DNA from: Actinoplanes octamycinicus
GTDB taxonomy: Bacteria > Actinomycetota > Actinomycetes > Mycobacteriales > Micromonosporaceae
NCBI RefSeq assembly: GCF_014205225.1
Contig: NZ_JACHNB010000001.1
Location: 9,591,501 to 9,655,500 of the forward strand
Direction of reading: 5' to 3'
DNA length: 64,000 bases
In this document: one piece after another, positions 9,065-20,026 of the stretch
Layout of the letters: each line of letters starts with the position of its first letter
Position numbering within the stretch: the first letter of the stretch is position 1
Program-made: the position numbers and the translations under genes
The notes under the pieces: generated by a model
Databases searched by the model: none
Told to the model about the DNA's origin: nothing
Seen by the model: only the letters and a program-made list of their open reading frames with translations

Positions 9065-10096
9065 TCACCGGCCTGCGCGTGCCGCGCGCTCGGCACGGGC
9101 TGGTGCACCGACCTCGTGCAGGTATCGCAGTGCCTGCCGGTAGGACACGACGAGGCTGGTCTGCTCGTACGGCACGCCGATCTGTGCGCAGTAGGCCTGC
9201 ACGATGGGCTGGGCCTTGCGGAGGTTGGGTGCCGGCATGCCGGGGAACAGGTGGTGCTCGATCTGGTAGTTCAGCCCGCCCAGCGCCGCGTCGGTGAACC
9301 GGCCACCTCGAACGTTGCGGGAGGTCAGCACCTGCTTGCGCAGGAAGTCCTCGTCACCGGCCGGGTGCGGCATGCCCTTGTGGTTGGGTGCGAACGTCAT
9401 ACCGAGATAGAGGCCGAACAACGCCTGGTGCAGCAGGAGAAAGCCGAGGGCCGGCAAAGGCGGCAGGACGATCAGCAGTACGCAGAGGTAGCCGACAGCA
9501 TGCAGGAGCAGCAGGGTCCCCTCCAGCCGCTTGCGTTTCACGACCCCGCTGCGCATGGCCTTGATGCTGGAGATCTTCAGATCGACGGCGAGCAGGGTGA
9601 GCAGTGGGAAGAACAGCGCGGCCTGGTGCCGGGTGATGAAGCCTTTGAGCCCGCGCCGTCCCAGTGCTGATTCGGTGGCCCAGATGAGCACCTCGGGAGC
9701 CACATCGGGGTCGAGGTCGTCGTGATTGGGGTTGTTGTGGTGCCGGGTGTGTTTCTCCATCCACCAGCCGTAGCTCATCCCGATGCCGACGTTGCCGGCG
9801 ATCCGGCCGGCGATCTCGCCCGGTCGCTTCGTGCGGAACACCTGCCGGTGAGCGAGGTCGTGGGCCAACAGCCCCACCTGGGTGAACGTGATGGCCAGGA
9901 ACGCCGCCGTCACGATCTGCCACCAGGACGAGCCGATCAGGAAGAACGCGGTCCACCCGCCGAGGAACATGAGCGCGACGACGCTGATCCGGGCAACGTA
10001 ATAGGCGGCCCTGCGCTCCATCAGGCCTTCCGCGTTGATGCGGCGAGCCAGGACGGCGAAGTCACTGCCGGTCGGTGCCGATGTCAGAGTTGTCAT
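9065..10096 (-). CDS. fatty acid desaturase (membrane, acyl-lipid type)
   Basis: 343 aa with the three histidine boxes of the integral-membrane di-iron desaturases: HDLAHRQ, HTRHHNNPN and QIEHHLFP. Four hydrophobic segments flank them. The enzyme introduces a double bond into acyl chains and adjusts membrane fluidity. ATG at 10096 is preferred to an in-frame TTG at 10108; GGATGG lies just before it. The divergent neighbour is a membrane histidine kinase followed by a LuxR-type regulator, the same partnership as des and desK-desR of Bacillus subtilis. The inverted repeat at 10153-10167 lies between them. Confidence 0.92.
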   Translation of the reverse strand: MTTLTSAPTGSDFAVLARRINAEGLMERRAAYYVARISVVALMFLGGWTAFFLIGSSWWQIVTAAFLAITFTQVGLLAHDLAHRQVFRTKRPGEIAGRIAGNVGIGMSYGWWMEKHTRHHNNPNHDDLDPDVAPEVLIWATESALGRRGLKGFITRHQAALFFPLLTLLAVDLKISSIKAMRSGVVKRKRLEGTLLLLHAVGYLCVLLIVLPPLPALGFLLLHQALFGLYLGMTFAPNHKGMPHPAGDEDFLRKQVLTSRNVRGGRFTDAALGGLNYQIEHHLFPGMPAPNLRKAQPIVQAYCAQIGVPYEQTSLVVSYRQALRYLHEVGAPARAERAARAGR

Positions 10097-10152
10097 GTGT
10101 CCATCCAACCGCTCGTGATGCGCATCGTCAGGAGCGCTAGGACCCTCGTCCC

Positions 10153-10167
10153 GGTGGTGCTACCACC
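10153..10167. promoter_or_regulatory. inverted repeat in the desaturase / histidine-kinase divergent region
   Basis: GGTGGT and ACCACC, separated by GCT, form a perfect inverted repeat in the 97-base region between the divergent desaturase and kinase genes. Its position would suit an operator for the LuxR-type regulator at 11462. This is inference from position and symmetry only. Confidence 0.4.
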
Positions 10168-10193
10168 ACCGCAGCCGGCACCGACGGGAGGTC

Positions 10194-11474
10194 GTGGAGT
10201 TCGTGAGAATGCGCGTTGACGCCGCGGGCCTGGGCCGTGGTGCCCGGCGGGGCGTGCGCGGCGTGCTGGACGCCGTGGCGGCGATCGGCTTGGCGCTGAC
10301 CAATATTCCGCTGCTGGCCGTCGCGGTCGTGGCGTTGGTGCTGACGCCGGTGCCGTACCTCGGGCTGGCCCTGGTCCCGTGGACCATGACGCTGGTCCGC
10401 AAGCGCACCGACCTGGAGCGCCGCCGTGCGTCGCAGACCGGTGTGCTGATCACTCGTCCCTATCATCCGCTGCCGGAACGTGGCGTCGCCGATGGTTGGG
10501 AACGGTTCCGCTGGACGGTGACGGATCCGGCCACGTGGCGTGACCTGGCCTGGCTGGCGCCGGGAGCCGCCGTCGGGCTGATCCTCGGAGCGGTCGGTGT
10601 GCTGGTGCCGTTGTACGGGCTGCTGGGCCTGACGCTGACGCCGTCGTGGATCTGGCTGGGCACCGGCTGGTACGGCTACGGCGCGGTCTGGTCCATCGAC
10701 ACGTTCCTCGCCGGTCTGCTGTCCGTGCCGCAGGGCGTCCTCATCCTCGCCGCCGGGCTGTGGCTGGCGCCGTGGCTGCGCCGCGTCGACGCGCTGTTCG
10801 CCCGGCTGCTGCTCGCTCCCACCCGGGCGGCCGAGCTTCGGCTGCGCGTCACCCAGCTGACCGCCACGCGCGCCGGGACGGTGGACGCCCAGGCGGCGGA
10901 GTTGCGCCGCATCGAACGAGACCTGCACGACGGCGCCCGGGCCCGTCTCGCCTCGCTGAGCATGACGATCGGCCTGGCCGACAACCTCATCGACCGTGAC
11001 CCGGCCGAAGCCCACAAACTGCTCGCCGAGGCTCGGGCGTCCAGCCGCACCGCACTGGCCGAGCTGCGGGACCTCGTCCGCGGCATCCACCCGCCAGTGC
11101 TCGCCGAACGCGGGCTCGCCGGCGCGGTCCGGGCGCTGGCGCTCAGCCTGCCGATCCCGATCACCGTCGACGTCGACCTGCCGGGACGGCCCGACCTGCC
11201 GCTGGAATCCGCCGCCTACTTCGCTGTCGCCGAGGCGCTGACCAACATCATCCGGCACAGCCGCGCTCATCACGGGTCGGTGTTCTCCCGCTACGCTGCC
11301 GGTCTGCTGACGATGGTCGTCACCGATGACGGCAGAGGCGGCGCCGACCCGGCTGCCGGCACCGGACTGCGCGGTATCGAACGCCGCCTCGCCGCCTTCG
11401 ACGGCACGATCATGCTGTCGAGCCCACCCGGAGGCCCGACCGTCATCACCATGGAGTTGCCGTGCGCGTTGTGA
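10194..11474 (+). CDS. membrane sensor histidine kinase (NarL/DesK class)
   Basis: About 426 aa. The N-terminal half has four or more membrane segments (roughly residues 25-70, 125-155, 160-195) in a putative actinobacterial sensor domain. Then comes a HisKA_3 dimerisation box, IERDLHDGARARLASLSM, with the phospho-acceptor His. The HATPase region has EALTNIIRHS and DDGRGG. It phosphorylates the regulator encoded immediately downstream; the two genes overlap by 13 bases. GTG at 10194 is used; GTG 10203 and ATG 10209 are alternatives. The adjoining desaturase suggests a membrane-fluidity or temperature signal. Confidence 0.9.
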   Translation: MEFVRMRVDAAGLGRGARRGVRGVLDAVAAIGLALTNIPLLAVAVVALVLTPVPYLGLALVPWTMTLVRKRTDLERRRASQTGVLITRPYHPLPERGVADGWERFRWTVTDPATWRDLAWLAPGAAVGLILGAVGVLVPLYGLLGLTLTPSWIWLGTGWYGYGAVWSIDTFLAGLLSVPQGVLILAAGLWLAPWLRRVDALFARLLLAPTRAAELRLRVTQLTATRAGTVDAQAAELRRIERDLHDGARARLASLSMTIGLADNLIDRDPAEAHKLLAEARASSRTALAELRDLVRGIHPPVLAERGLAGAVRALALSLPIPITVDVDLPGRPDLPLESAAYFAVAEALTNIIRHSRAHHGSVFSRYAAGLLTMVVTDDGRGGADPAAGTGLRGIERRLAAFDGTIMLSSPPGGPTVITMELPCAL

Positions 11475-12097
11475 TCGCCGAGGACCACGCCCTGCTCCGG
11501 GACGGCCTGACCCGGCTGCTGGTCGCCTTCGACTTCGACGTCGTCGCGGTTGTCGACAACGGCCCCGCGCTGCTGCCCACCCTGCTCGAACATCGGCCCG
11601 ACGTGGCCGTCCTGGACGTACGCCTCCCGCCCACCTTCACCGACGAAGGTCTGCAAGCAGCCATCGCCGCCCGGACCCGGCTGCCGGGCCTGCCGGTTCT
11701 CATGCTGTCCCAGCACGTGGAGCCGCTCTATGCCCGGGAGCTGCTCAGCACCCCGCACGGCGGCATCGGATACCTGCTCAAAGACCGAGTCGCCGACGTC
11801 AGCGACTTCGTCGACGCCGTCCACCGGGTGGCCGGCGGCGGCACCGCCATGGACCCCGAGGTGATCTCACGGCTGCTCGCCCGGCGAGAGCCACTGGCAG
11901 TGCTCACCGCCCGCGAACGTGAAGTGCTCGGGGAGATGGCACAGGGCCGATCCAACGCCGCGATCGCGACCCAGCTCGGTGTCACGGAGAAGGCCGTGAG
12001 CAAGCACATCAACAACATGTTGACCAAACTCGACCTGCCTCCCTCCGACGACGACAACCGCCGGGTACTGGCCGTGCTGGCCTACCTGAACGCGTGA
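11462..12097 (+). CDS. LuxR/NarL-family response regulator
   Basis: 211 aa. The receiver domain has the acidic pair near residues 8-9 (AEDHALLRDGL), the phosphorylatable Asp in VAVLDVRLPP (about residue 54), and Lys in YLLKDRV. The C-terminal helix-turn-helix reads LTAREREVLGEMAQGRSNAA followed by a VTEKAVSKHI recognition segment. It overlaps the kinase gene, so the pair forms one operon. A likely target is the desaturase gene on the other side of the kinase. From 12098 to 12472 I see no gene. Confidence 0.92.
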   Translation: MRVVIAEDHALLRDGLTRLLVAFDFDVVAVVDNGPALLPTLLEHRPDVAVLDVRLPPTFTDEGLQAAIAARTRLPGLPVLMLSQHVEPLYARELLSTPHGGIGYLLKDRVADVSDFVDAVHRVAGGGTAMDPEVISRLLARREPLAVLTAREREVLGEMAQGRSNAAIATQLGVTEKAVSKHINNMLTKLDLPPSDDDNRRVLAVLAYLNA

Positions 12098-12472
12098 CGG
12101 CGTGCCACCGGCGTGAACGGCTACCCGAAGCGGACAACGGCGACTGCCGGGCGGAACCGTCCAGGGAAGGCCTGCCTCCTGGAGATGGCCGCAATCCGAG
12201 CGCGCGTCCACCGCGCTCCCTGGCGGTAGCCGGCGACCGGCTGCCGGACCTGGTCGCCCGCCCGGAAATGGCGCGAGGGGCGCACAGGAATGGGGTCATG
12301 GGACCCCGGGGCCCAGCGGGGCGGCGCGTCGTTTCGTGTCGGTCAGCTTAAGTCGGCACCCTGAGAGTCGTCTTCGCCGAACTGAACAGGCGTAGGGTGG
12401 GGTCATCCCGGAATCGACGACATCCCACCTTCGAGGTGCCCGCCACACCGGCTCTCCCCCGAGGGGGATGTC

Positions 12473-12806
12473 GTGTCCAGTAATCGCCACCGTCTGCGAA
12501 CCGTTCCGGCACCAGACGGCATCCCTGGCTCGCCGCCTCGGCGACCGATGACCGGGTACCTCATACCCGCACCGGCACCGCAGGATTCGCCGTCCGCTGC
12601 GCCGCGTTGCCGTGCGTGGTGCTGATCGACTTCATGGGGCAGAACACCGCAGCGTCGAAGTCAACTTCCTGTGGACGGACACCAACCTGCCCCTCGCCCT
12701 GGCACTGCTGAGCGCGGCCGTCAGCGCGACGATCCTGGCCGTAGTGATCGGCACCGCCCGCATCGCCCCACCGCGCCACCTGTACCGCCCGGGCCACGGC
12801 AACTGA
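12473..12806 (+). pseudogene. decayed LapA-domain membrane protein gene with two frameshifts
   Basis: The product can be followed through three frames. From GTG 12473, after a GAGGGGG ribosome-binding site, it reads a hydrophilic head (SSNRHRLRTVPAPDG). Near 12550 the homology moves one frame, to VPHTRTGTAGFAV and LIDFMGQNT. Near 12650 it moves again, to SVEVNFLWTDTNLPLALALL and a second membrane helix ending GTARI. The order Arg/Pro head, helix, QNT, SVEV-FLW, LPLALALL, helix is the LapA (DUF1049) architecture. The first helix has also picked up polar residues. The gene heads a run with DUF5994 and an Acg-like nitroreductase. Sequencing error could explain one shift but hardly both. Confidence 0.6.
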
Positions 12807-12895
12807 CCGGCCCGATCGAACCCAGCGCACGCTCAACTCCTGGCCAGCCGCCGGACTGTACTCGTGACACCGGCGACGGGCGGAAAGGCCCTGCC

Positions 12896-13441
12896 ATGAC
12901 GGCCACGGCACCCCGCGACATGCCACTCGCCTCCCTGTCGCCGCCACTGCCCCCACGACTGCGCCTGGAACCCACCTGCTCCACTCATACCCTGCTGGAC
13001 GGCGGCTGGTGGCCGCGTTCGACCGATCCCGTGACCGAACTGCCCGGCCTCGTGCTGGCCATTGACACCCTCCGCGGACCCGTGACCCGGCTGATCCTCA
13101 GCGCCGACGGCTGGAACACCCACCCTCAGCGTCTGGGCGTGGCCGGACGCGTCCTGCGGCTGGGCTACTTCACCAGCCAGGTTCCCAGTCTGCTCACCGC
13201 GATCTGCGCCAACCGCTCGCGCGTTGACCTGCTGGTCGTCCCCCCGCACACCACGGCCGCCGCAGCGGGCGCCGCGATGATCCTCGCTGCCACCGCCTCC
13301 AACCTCATTCACGCCCAGCACATCCCCCTGACACCCAGCGCACCACCACCAGTCGCCGCGGCCGAGGACGCCTGGGAGGACGAGGGCGGCCACTTGGCCG
13401 GCAGCAGTCCGGCGCCGCCGCGCCGACAGGCGATCCGATGA
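12896..13441 (+). CDS. DUF5994-family protein
   Basis: 181 aa, soluble. The segment LLDGGWWPRSTDPVTELPGL, the later RLGYF and the strand VDLLVVPP are characteristic of DUF5994, an actinobacterial family without known biochemical function that often sits beside dormancy or stress genes. ATG at 12896 is chosen over upstream in-frame codons, which would add an Arg/Pro-rich non-conserved tail; GAAAGG precedes it. The stop overlaps the next start (ATGA), so the two genes are co-translated. Confidence 0.75.
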   Translation: MTATAPRDMPLASLSPPLPPRLRLEPTCSTHTLLDGGWWPRSTDPVTELPGLVLAIDTLRGPVTRLILSADGWNTHPQRLGVAGRVLRLGYFTSQVPSLLTAICANRSRVDLLVVPPHTTAAAAGAAMILAATASNLIHAQHIPLTPSAPPPVAAAEDAWEDEGGHLAGSSPAPPRRQAIR

Positions 13442-14391
13442 CCCCATACACGCGACACCCGACACGTCCGGTGAGCCCGAGAGTCCTGACCCAGGCTCTG
13501 TACCGCGCCGCCGTCGCAGCAGGGCGCGCGCCGTCGGCCGACAACACACAGCCCTGGCGATGGCGCCTGACCGGTAACGCCATGGACCTGTATCTGGATC
13601 CCGATCGCATGAACGGCGGCCGCGGCCGCATCGGGCACCTCGACATGATCAGTTGTGGGGCAGCCCTGCACCACGCCCGTCTCGCCCTGGCCGCCCAGGG
13701 CTGGCGGGCGACCGTCCACCGACGCCCCCGCCCGGGCAGCACCCACCACGTGGCGCATCTGCGCATCGACGGACCCGCCCCGGTGAGCGCCGGCACCGCC
13801 GGACTGGCCCGGGCCATCCGGCAGCGGCACACCGACCTGCGCCCCGTCACCGGCAGCCCGCTCGGGGCACTCGATCTGCGGACCCTCAGCCGAGCATTCA
13901 CCTCACCCGACATCAGCGTGCACATCCTGCGCCCCGATGAAATCCTCACGCTCACGCTAGCGGCCGCCCACGCGCGGCACGTCGAGGCAACCGAGGCGCA
14001 ATGGCACGAACAACTGACGCTGTGGACCGGCGCCGACCGCATCCTGGGCACCGTCGACCGCCTGCGCCTGCCCACCCGGCCCGGAGACCACGACCGGGCG
14101 GCGACCTTCGCCGTTCTGCACGGTCGAGGCGATCAAGACATCGAGTGGCTGCACGCCGGCGAGACACTCTCCACCGGCTGGCTGGTCGCCACCCAACTGG
14201 CCGTGTCGGTACTACCGTTCAGCGCACCGATCGAGAACACCCAGGCCCGCGAAGCCCTGAGCCGTGCCGTGCCGGACCTCAACCATCCGTACCTGATGAT
14301 GCGACTGGGCAGGCACACGTCCGCAGCCAGCGCCTCACCCTCCGTGCGGCTCGATGCCGCCGAGATCTTTGGAGCACCACACCCCCTGTGA
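13438..14391 (+). CDS. Acg-like nitroreductase-family protein
   Basis: 317 aa. The N-terminal RAAVAAGRAPSADNTQPWRW and the later SAGTAGLARAIRQRHTDLRP match the Acg (Rv2032) branch of the nitroreductase superfamily. In mycobacteria this branch is induced by hypoxia under DosR. These proteins keep the FMN-reductase fold but may sequester flavin rather than reduce nitro compounds. Translational coupling to DUF5994 and the lapA relic just upstream suggest a former stress/dormancy operon. Confidence 0.82.
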   Translation: MTPYTRHPTRPVSPRVLTQALYRAAVAAGRAPSADNTQPWRWRLTGNAMDLYLDPDRMNGGRGRIGHLDMISCGAALHHARLALAAQGWRATVHRRPRPGSTHHVAHLRIDGPAPVSAGTAGLARAIRQRHTDLRPVTGSPLGALDLRTLSRAFTSPDISVHILRPDEILTLTLAAAHARHVEATEAQWHEQLTLWTGADRILGTVDRLRLPTRPGDHDRAATFAVLHGRGDQDIEWLHAGETLSTGWLVATQLAVSVLPFSAPIENTQAREALSRAVPDLNHPYLMMRLGRHTSAASASPSVRLDAAEIFGAPHPL

Positions 14392-14629
14392 GGCTGGGTC
14401 CGCTCCCTCTGCCGGTGGCCTTGTGCTGCGGAGCGTGACCGACGCTGTGACCAGCGGGATGGTGTGAGTGACCTGCTGCTCCAAGTGGAGAAGTCCGCTC
14501 CGGTCGAGACTGTCGGCATCGACGTCGGCGCGTGGTGGGTGGCGCTTCTCCTCGCGGCCGGTGAGCTGAGGACCGTCTCTCCAGAAGCCATCTTTACAAG
14601 AAGGGCATCAATGTATTAACTCGACGTAA

Positions 14630-16981
<2,352 letters not shown>

Positions 16982-16989
16982 TCCAAAGG

Positions 16990-17019
16990 GGCCGGGGCGC
17001 CGAAGGAGGCGCCCCGGCC
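16990..17019 (+). terminator. hairpin after the cellulase gene
   Basis: Twelve-bp perfect arms (16990-17001 and 17008-17019, GGCCGGGGCGCC and its complement) with a GAAGGA loop lie nine bases after the cellulase stop. There is only a weak T run (ATTCT), as is usual in high-GC actinomycete terminators. Confidence 0.7.
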
Positions 17020-17127
17020 ATTCTCCGGTGAACGCGTGATGACCACTGATCGAATGGTCGCTCGCGACGAATCCGCCACCCCCGCCGCTCCGCTAGATTG
17101 CGGTGCGGAATGCGGCACGGGGGATAA

Positions 17128-18738
17128 ATGGACACCACTACCACCATCCTGGACCGGGTGTCCCCCGCGGACACCGGCCGGTCCGGATCGAGCACGGAAC
17201 GCCGGCCATGGCTCGCGCTGACGCTGATCCTGGTGATCGCGGCGGCCGTCCGGCTCTACCGGTTCCCGGGGGTGCCGCACGGGCTGAACCAGGATGAGGT
17301 GTCGGCCGGTTACGAGACGCTGTCGCTGCTCAGCGCCGGCACCGACCGGTGGGGCACCCGCTGGCCCGCCTACTTCACCGCTTTCGGCAGCGGGCAGAAC
17401 GTGCTGCTGTCGTACCTCAACATGCCCTTCGTCGCGGTCCTCGGTCCGACGCCGCTGGCCGTGCGGCTGCTGCCGGCCCTGCTCGGCGTGCTGACCGTCG
17501 CGGTCACCTACGCGCTCACCACCCGGCTCGCCGGGCGCCGGGCCGGGATCCTCGCGGCGCTGCTGCTGGTGGCCTGTCCGTGGCACGTGATGATGTCGCG
17601 CTGGTCGCTGGAGTCGAACCTGCTGCCACCGGTGATGCTGATCGCGGTCTGGCTGCTGGTGGTGGCCCACCAGTCGGAGCGGCGCTGGCTGCTGCCGGTA
17701 TCGCTGATGCCGATGGCGCTGGTCTTCTACGCCTACGCGGCGGCGACCCTGGTGGTCGTGCTGTTCGTGGCCGGTTTCCTGGCGGTCCGGTTCGGCACGG
17801 TACGCCGCCGCCCGCTCGCCACCACGGCCAGCGTCGCCCTGTTCGGCCTGGTGGCGCTGCCGTACGGAATGTTCCTGCTGGTCAACCAGATCCTGCACCG
17901 GGCGCCGGGCTGGGTGTCCGCGCTGCCGTTCGGGGTGCCACTGCTGCCCGGCAGCCGGGTCTCGGAGATCAACACGGACAGCCTGGTCGCCGACAACGTG
18001 CGCTTCGCCGTGCGGGGCTTCGACGACGGCCTGCCGTGGAACGTGATGTCGCCCTACCTGCCGTTCGGCCTGGTGATCATCCCGCTCGCCGCGGTCGGCG
18101 GCTACTTCGCCCTCCGGCGCCGGACCGACGTCCCGCTGCTCTGGCTGGGCGCCACCCTGCCGATGTTCTTCCTGGTCCAGCTCAACGTCAACCGGATCAA
18201 CGCGCTCTTCCTCCCGCTGATCATCCTGGCCGCGCTGGGCCTGGACGGGATCGCCCGGTCGATCGCCGAGGCCCGCGCCGGCCGCGCGGTGATCGCCGCC
18301 GTCCTGTCGGTGGCGCTGCTCTACCACGCCGCCTTCGTCCAGGACTACTTCACCGGCTACAACGACCTGGTCCGCACCCGGTTCGCCGCCGGCCTGGACC
18401 GGGCGCTGACCGTCGCCGAACGCCACACCGCGCCCGGCCAGCCGGTCTACCTCTCCGACGGCATCCCGCTCAACTACCTCTACCTGCTGTTCTACCGCGA
18501 CGTCGACCCGCGCGAGTTCCGCGCCCACGCGCAGATCGAGCTGCGCGGCAGTGTCTACTTCGTCCGCAACTACCGGTCGTTCTACTTCCACCAGGACGAT
18601 CCGGCGCTGATCGCCTCCCCGGAATACCTCGGGATCTACCGAGTCGACGAGCCGAAGAAGTGCGCCGGGACGACCCCGGTCACCAGGCGCAAGGTGGCCT
18701 CGGTCGGCGCCTTCTGGGTCGTCCGGTGCAGCCGCTGA
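17128..18738 (+). CDS. multi-pass membrane glycosyltransferase-like protein (PMT/ArnT-like)
   Basis: 536 aa with about ten to twelve hydrophobic segments. The first extracytoplasmic loop contains HGLNQDEVSAGYETLSLL, where the Asp-Glu is typical of the catalytic acidic pair of GT-C enzymes such as PMT_2/ArnT, which use polyprenyl-phosphate sugars. GQNVLLSYLNMPFVAVLG and the later ACPWHVMMSRWSLESN also fit. The acceptor is unknown; lipid, cell-wall glycan or protein are all possible. It starts 146 bases after the cellulase and converges on the LacI gene three bases beyond its stop. It has no evident operator of its own. Confidence 0.8.
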   Translation: MDTTTTILDRVSPADTGRSGSSTERRPWLALTLILVIAAAVRLYRFPGVPHGLNQDEVSAGYETLSLLSAGTDRWGTRWPAYFTAFGSGQNVLLSYLNMPFVAVLGPTPLAVRLLPALLGVLTVAVTYALTTRLAGRRAGILAALLLVACPWHVMMSRWSLESNLLPPVMLIAVWLLVVAHQSERRWLLPVSLMPMALVFYAYAAATLVVVLFVAGFLAVRFGTVRRRPLATTASVALFGLVALPYGMFLLVNQILHRAPGWVSALPFGVPLLPGSRVSEINTDSLVADNVRFAVRGFDDGLPWNVMSPYLPFGLVIIPLAAVGGYFALRRRTDVPLLWLGATLPMFFLVQLNVNRINALFLPLIILAALGLDGIARSIAEARAGRAVIAAVLSVALLYHAAFVQDYFTGYNDLVRTRFAAGLDRALTVAERHTAPGQPVYLSDGIPLNYLYLLFYRDVDPREFRAHAQIELRGSVYFVRNYRSFYFHQDDPALIASPEYLGIYRVDEPKKCAGTTPVTRRKVASVGAFWVVRCSR

Positions 18739-18741
18739 CGC

Positions 18742-19734
18742 TCAGCGCCGGCTGCTCTCCCGCACCTTCAGCTCGGTGAGCAGGGTGACTGTCGACTGTG
18801 GCCGGTCCGGCTCGGCGATCCGCTCGGCCAGCAGCGTCGCCGCGGTCCGGCCCAGCTCGTAGGTCGGCTGCGCGATCGTGGTCAGCGACGGCCGGAACAG
18901 CCGCGCCCCGGGGATCTCGTCGAACCCGACCACGCCCATCCCGGCCGGGATGGTGACGCCCCGGTCGACCAGGCACTCGACCGCGCCGACGGTCATCAGG
19001 TTGTTGGCGGCGAACAGCGCGTCCGGCGGGTCGCCCGCGTCCAGCAGCGACGCCATCGCGGTGTACCCGCCGTCCTCCCGGAAGTCGGCGTGCCGGACCA
19101 GCTCGGCCGGGGCCGCCAGCCCGCGCGCGGTCAACGCCCGCTGGTAGCCGCGCAGCCGCTGCACCGCCGTCGACAGCTGGCTCGGCCCGGTGATGCAGGC
19201 GATCCGCCGGTAGCCGTGGTCGATCAGGTGCGTGGTGGCCAACTCGGCGCCGTGCTCGTTGTCGACCAGGACGCTGTCCACCCGGGCGCCGCTGATCTGC
19301 CGGTCGATCGCCACGACCGGAGTGCCCGCCTCGATCAGCCGGTTGACGTTCGCCGATTCCCCGGCGCTGGAGATGATCACGCCGGCCATCTGGTCCTCCA
19401 GGGCGGCGGTGACGTACCTCGCCTCCTTACCCGGGTCCTCGTCGCTGTTGCACAGCACCACCGAGTAGCCGGCCCGCTGGGCGACGTCCTCGACGCCGCG
19501 GACCAGCGCGGTGAAGAACGGGTTCGCCACGTCGGAGATGATCACCGCCCACAGCGTGGTGCGGCTGCGGCGCAGGTTGCGGGCCACGCTGTTCGGTCGG
19601 TAGTTGAGATCGCGGACCGCGCTCTGCACCCGGGCGGCCAGATCCGGGTCGACGGTGGCCTGACCGTTGAGCACCCGGGAGACGGTGGCCGGGGAGACCT
19701 GCGCTCGCTGCGCGACGTCATAGATGGTCGCCAT
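18742..19734 (-). CDS. LacI-family transcriptional regulator
   Basis: 330 aa. The helix-turn-helix MATIYDVAQRAQVSPATVSR and hinge NYRPNSVARNLR are followed by a periplasmic-binding-protein-like effector domain (VIISDVANPFFTALVRGVED, VVGFDEIPGARLFRPSLTTI). It binds palindromic operators and is released by a small sugar effector. ATG 19734 is used; ATG 19743 is also possible. Its recognition helix resembles that of CebR/CelR, and it is the only LacI regulator seen here, so it is a candidate reader of the sites at 14635 and 52102. No such site is seen before its own gene, which weakens the link. Confidence 0.93.
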   Translation of the reverse strand: MATIYDVAQRAQVSPATVSRVLNGQATVDPDLAARVQSAVRDLNYRPNSVARNLRRSRTTLWAVIISDVANPFFTALVRGVEDVAQRAGYSVVLCNSDEDPGKEARYVTAALEDQMAGVIISSAGESANVNRLIEAGTPVVAIDRQISGARVDSVLVDNEHGAELATTHLIDHGYRRIACITGPSQLSTAVQRLRGYQRALTARGLAAPAELVRHADFREDGGYTAMASLLDAGDPPDALFAANNLMTVGAVECLVDRGVTIPAGMGVVGFDEIPGARLFRPSLTTIAQPTYELGRTAATLLAERIAEPDRPQSTVTLLTELKVRESSRR

Positions 19735-19883
19735 GATCCCCATCATTATCGACCGGGCCAACGGCTCGCACGCCGCCCGCCCGCGAGCGCCGTTCCGGCA
19801 CGGTCCACCCCGGCCGGACGAGGCAGTCGAACCCACCCCACCGCCCGGCTCCGGCCGAAGCTCGGTCGGGCAGGATGGCTGCC

Positions 19884-20012
19884 GTGGGGACCTGGGGTGT
19901 GGAGCCGTTCGAGAACGATGAGGCGGGCGACTTCGCCATCACGCTGGACGCCGCCTCACCGGCCGAGCGGGTCGAGCTGGTCGGGCGGGCGCTGGACGAG
20001 CGATCGGACATC
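19884..20012 (+). pseudogene. truncated DUF4259-like gene fragment
   Basis: From GTG 19884 the translation reads GTWGVEPFENDEAGDFAIT then LDAASPAERVELVGRALD. This is the conserved opening of DUF4259 proteins (GTWGxxPFDNDxAxDF). After about 40 residues the homology stops and the frame continues into the antisense of the lectin gene. The remaining roughly two thirds of the domain is absent. The junction with the lectin gene at about 20027 may mark a deletion or recombination point. Confidence 0.6.
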
Positions 20013-20026
20013 CCGGCGGTGGCCGG

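Noticed and set aside
12098..12472. Open frames between the response regulator and the lapA relic.
   Set aside because: No start site, motif or codon bias supports a gene; treated as intergenic.
14464..14619. Rightward 51-codon frame starting GTG 14464 (SDLLLQVEKSAPVETVGIDV) just before the cellulase promoter.
   Set aside because: Composition is plausible, but no ribosome-binding site or family was recognised, and it overlaps the presumed cellulase promoter. It may be a fragment.
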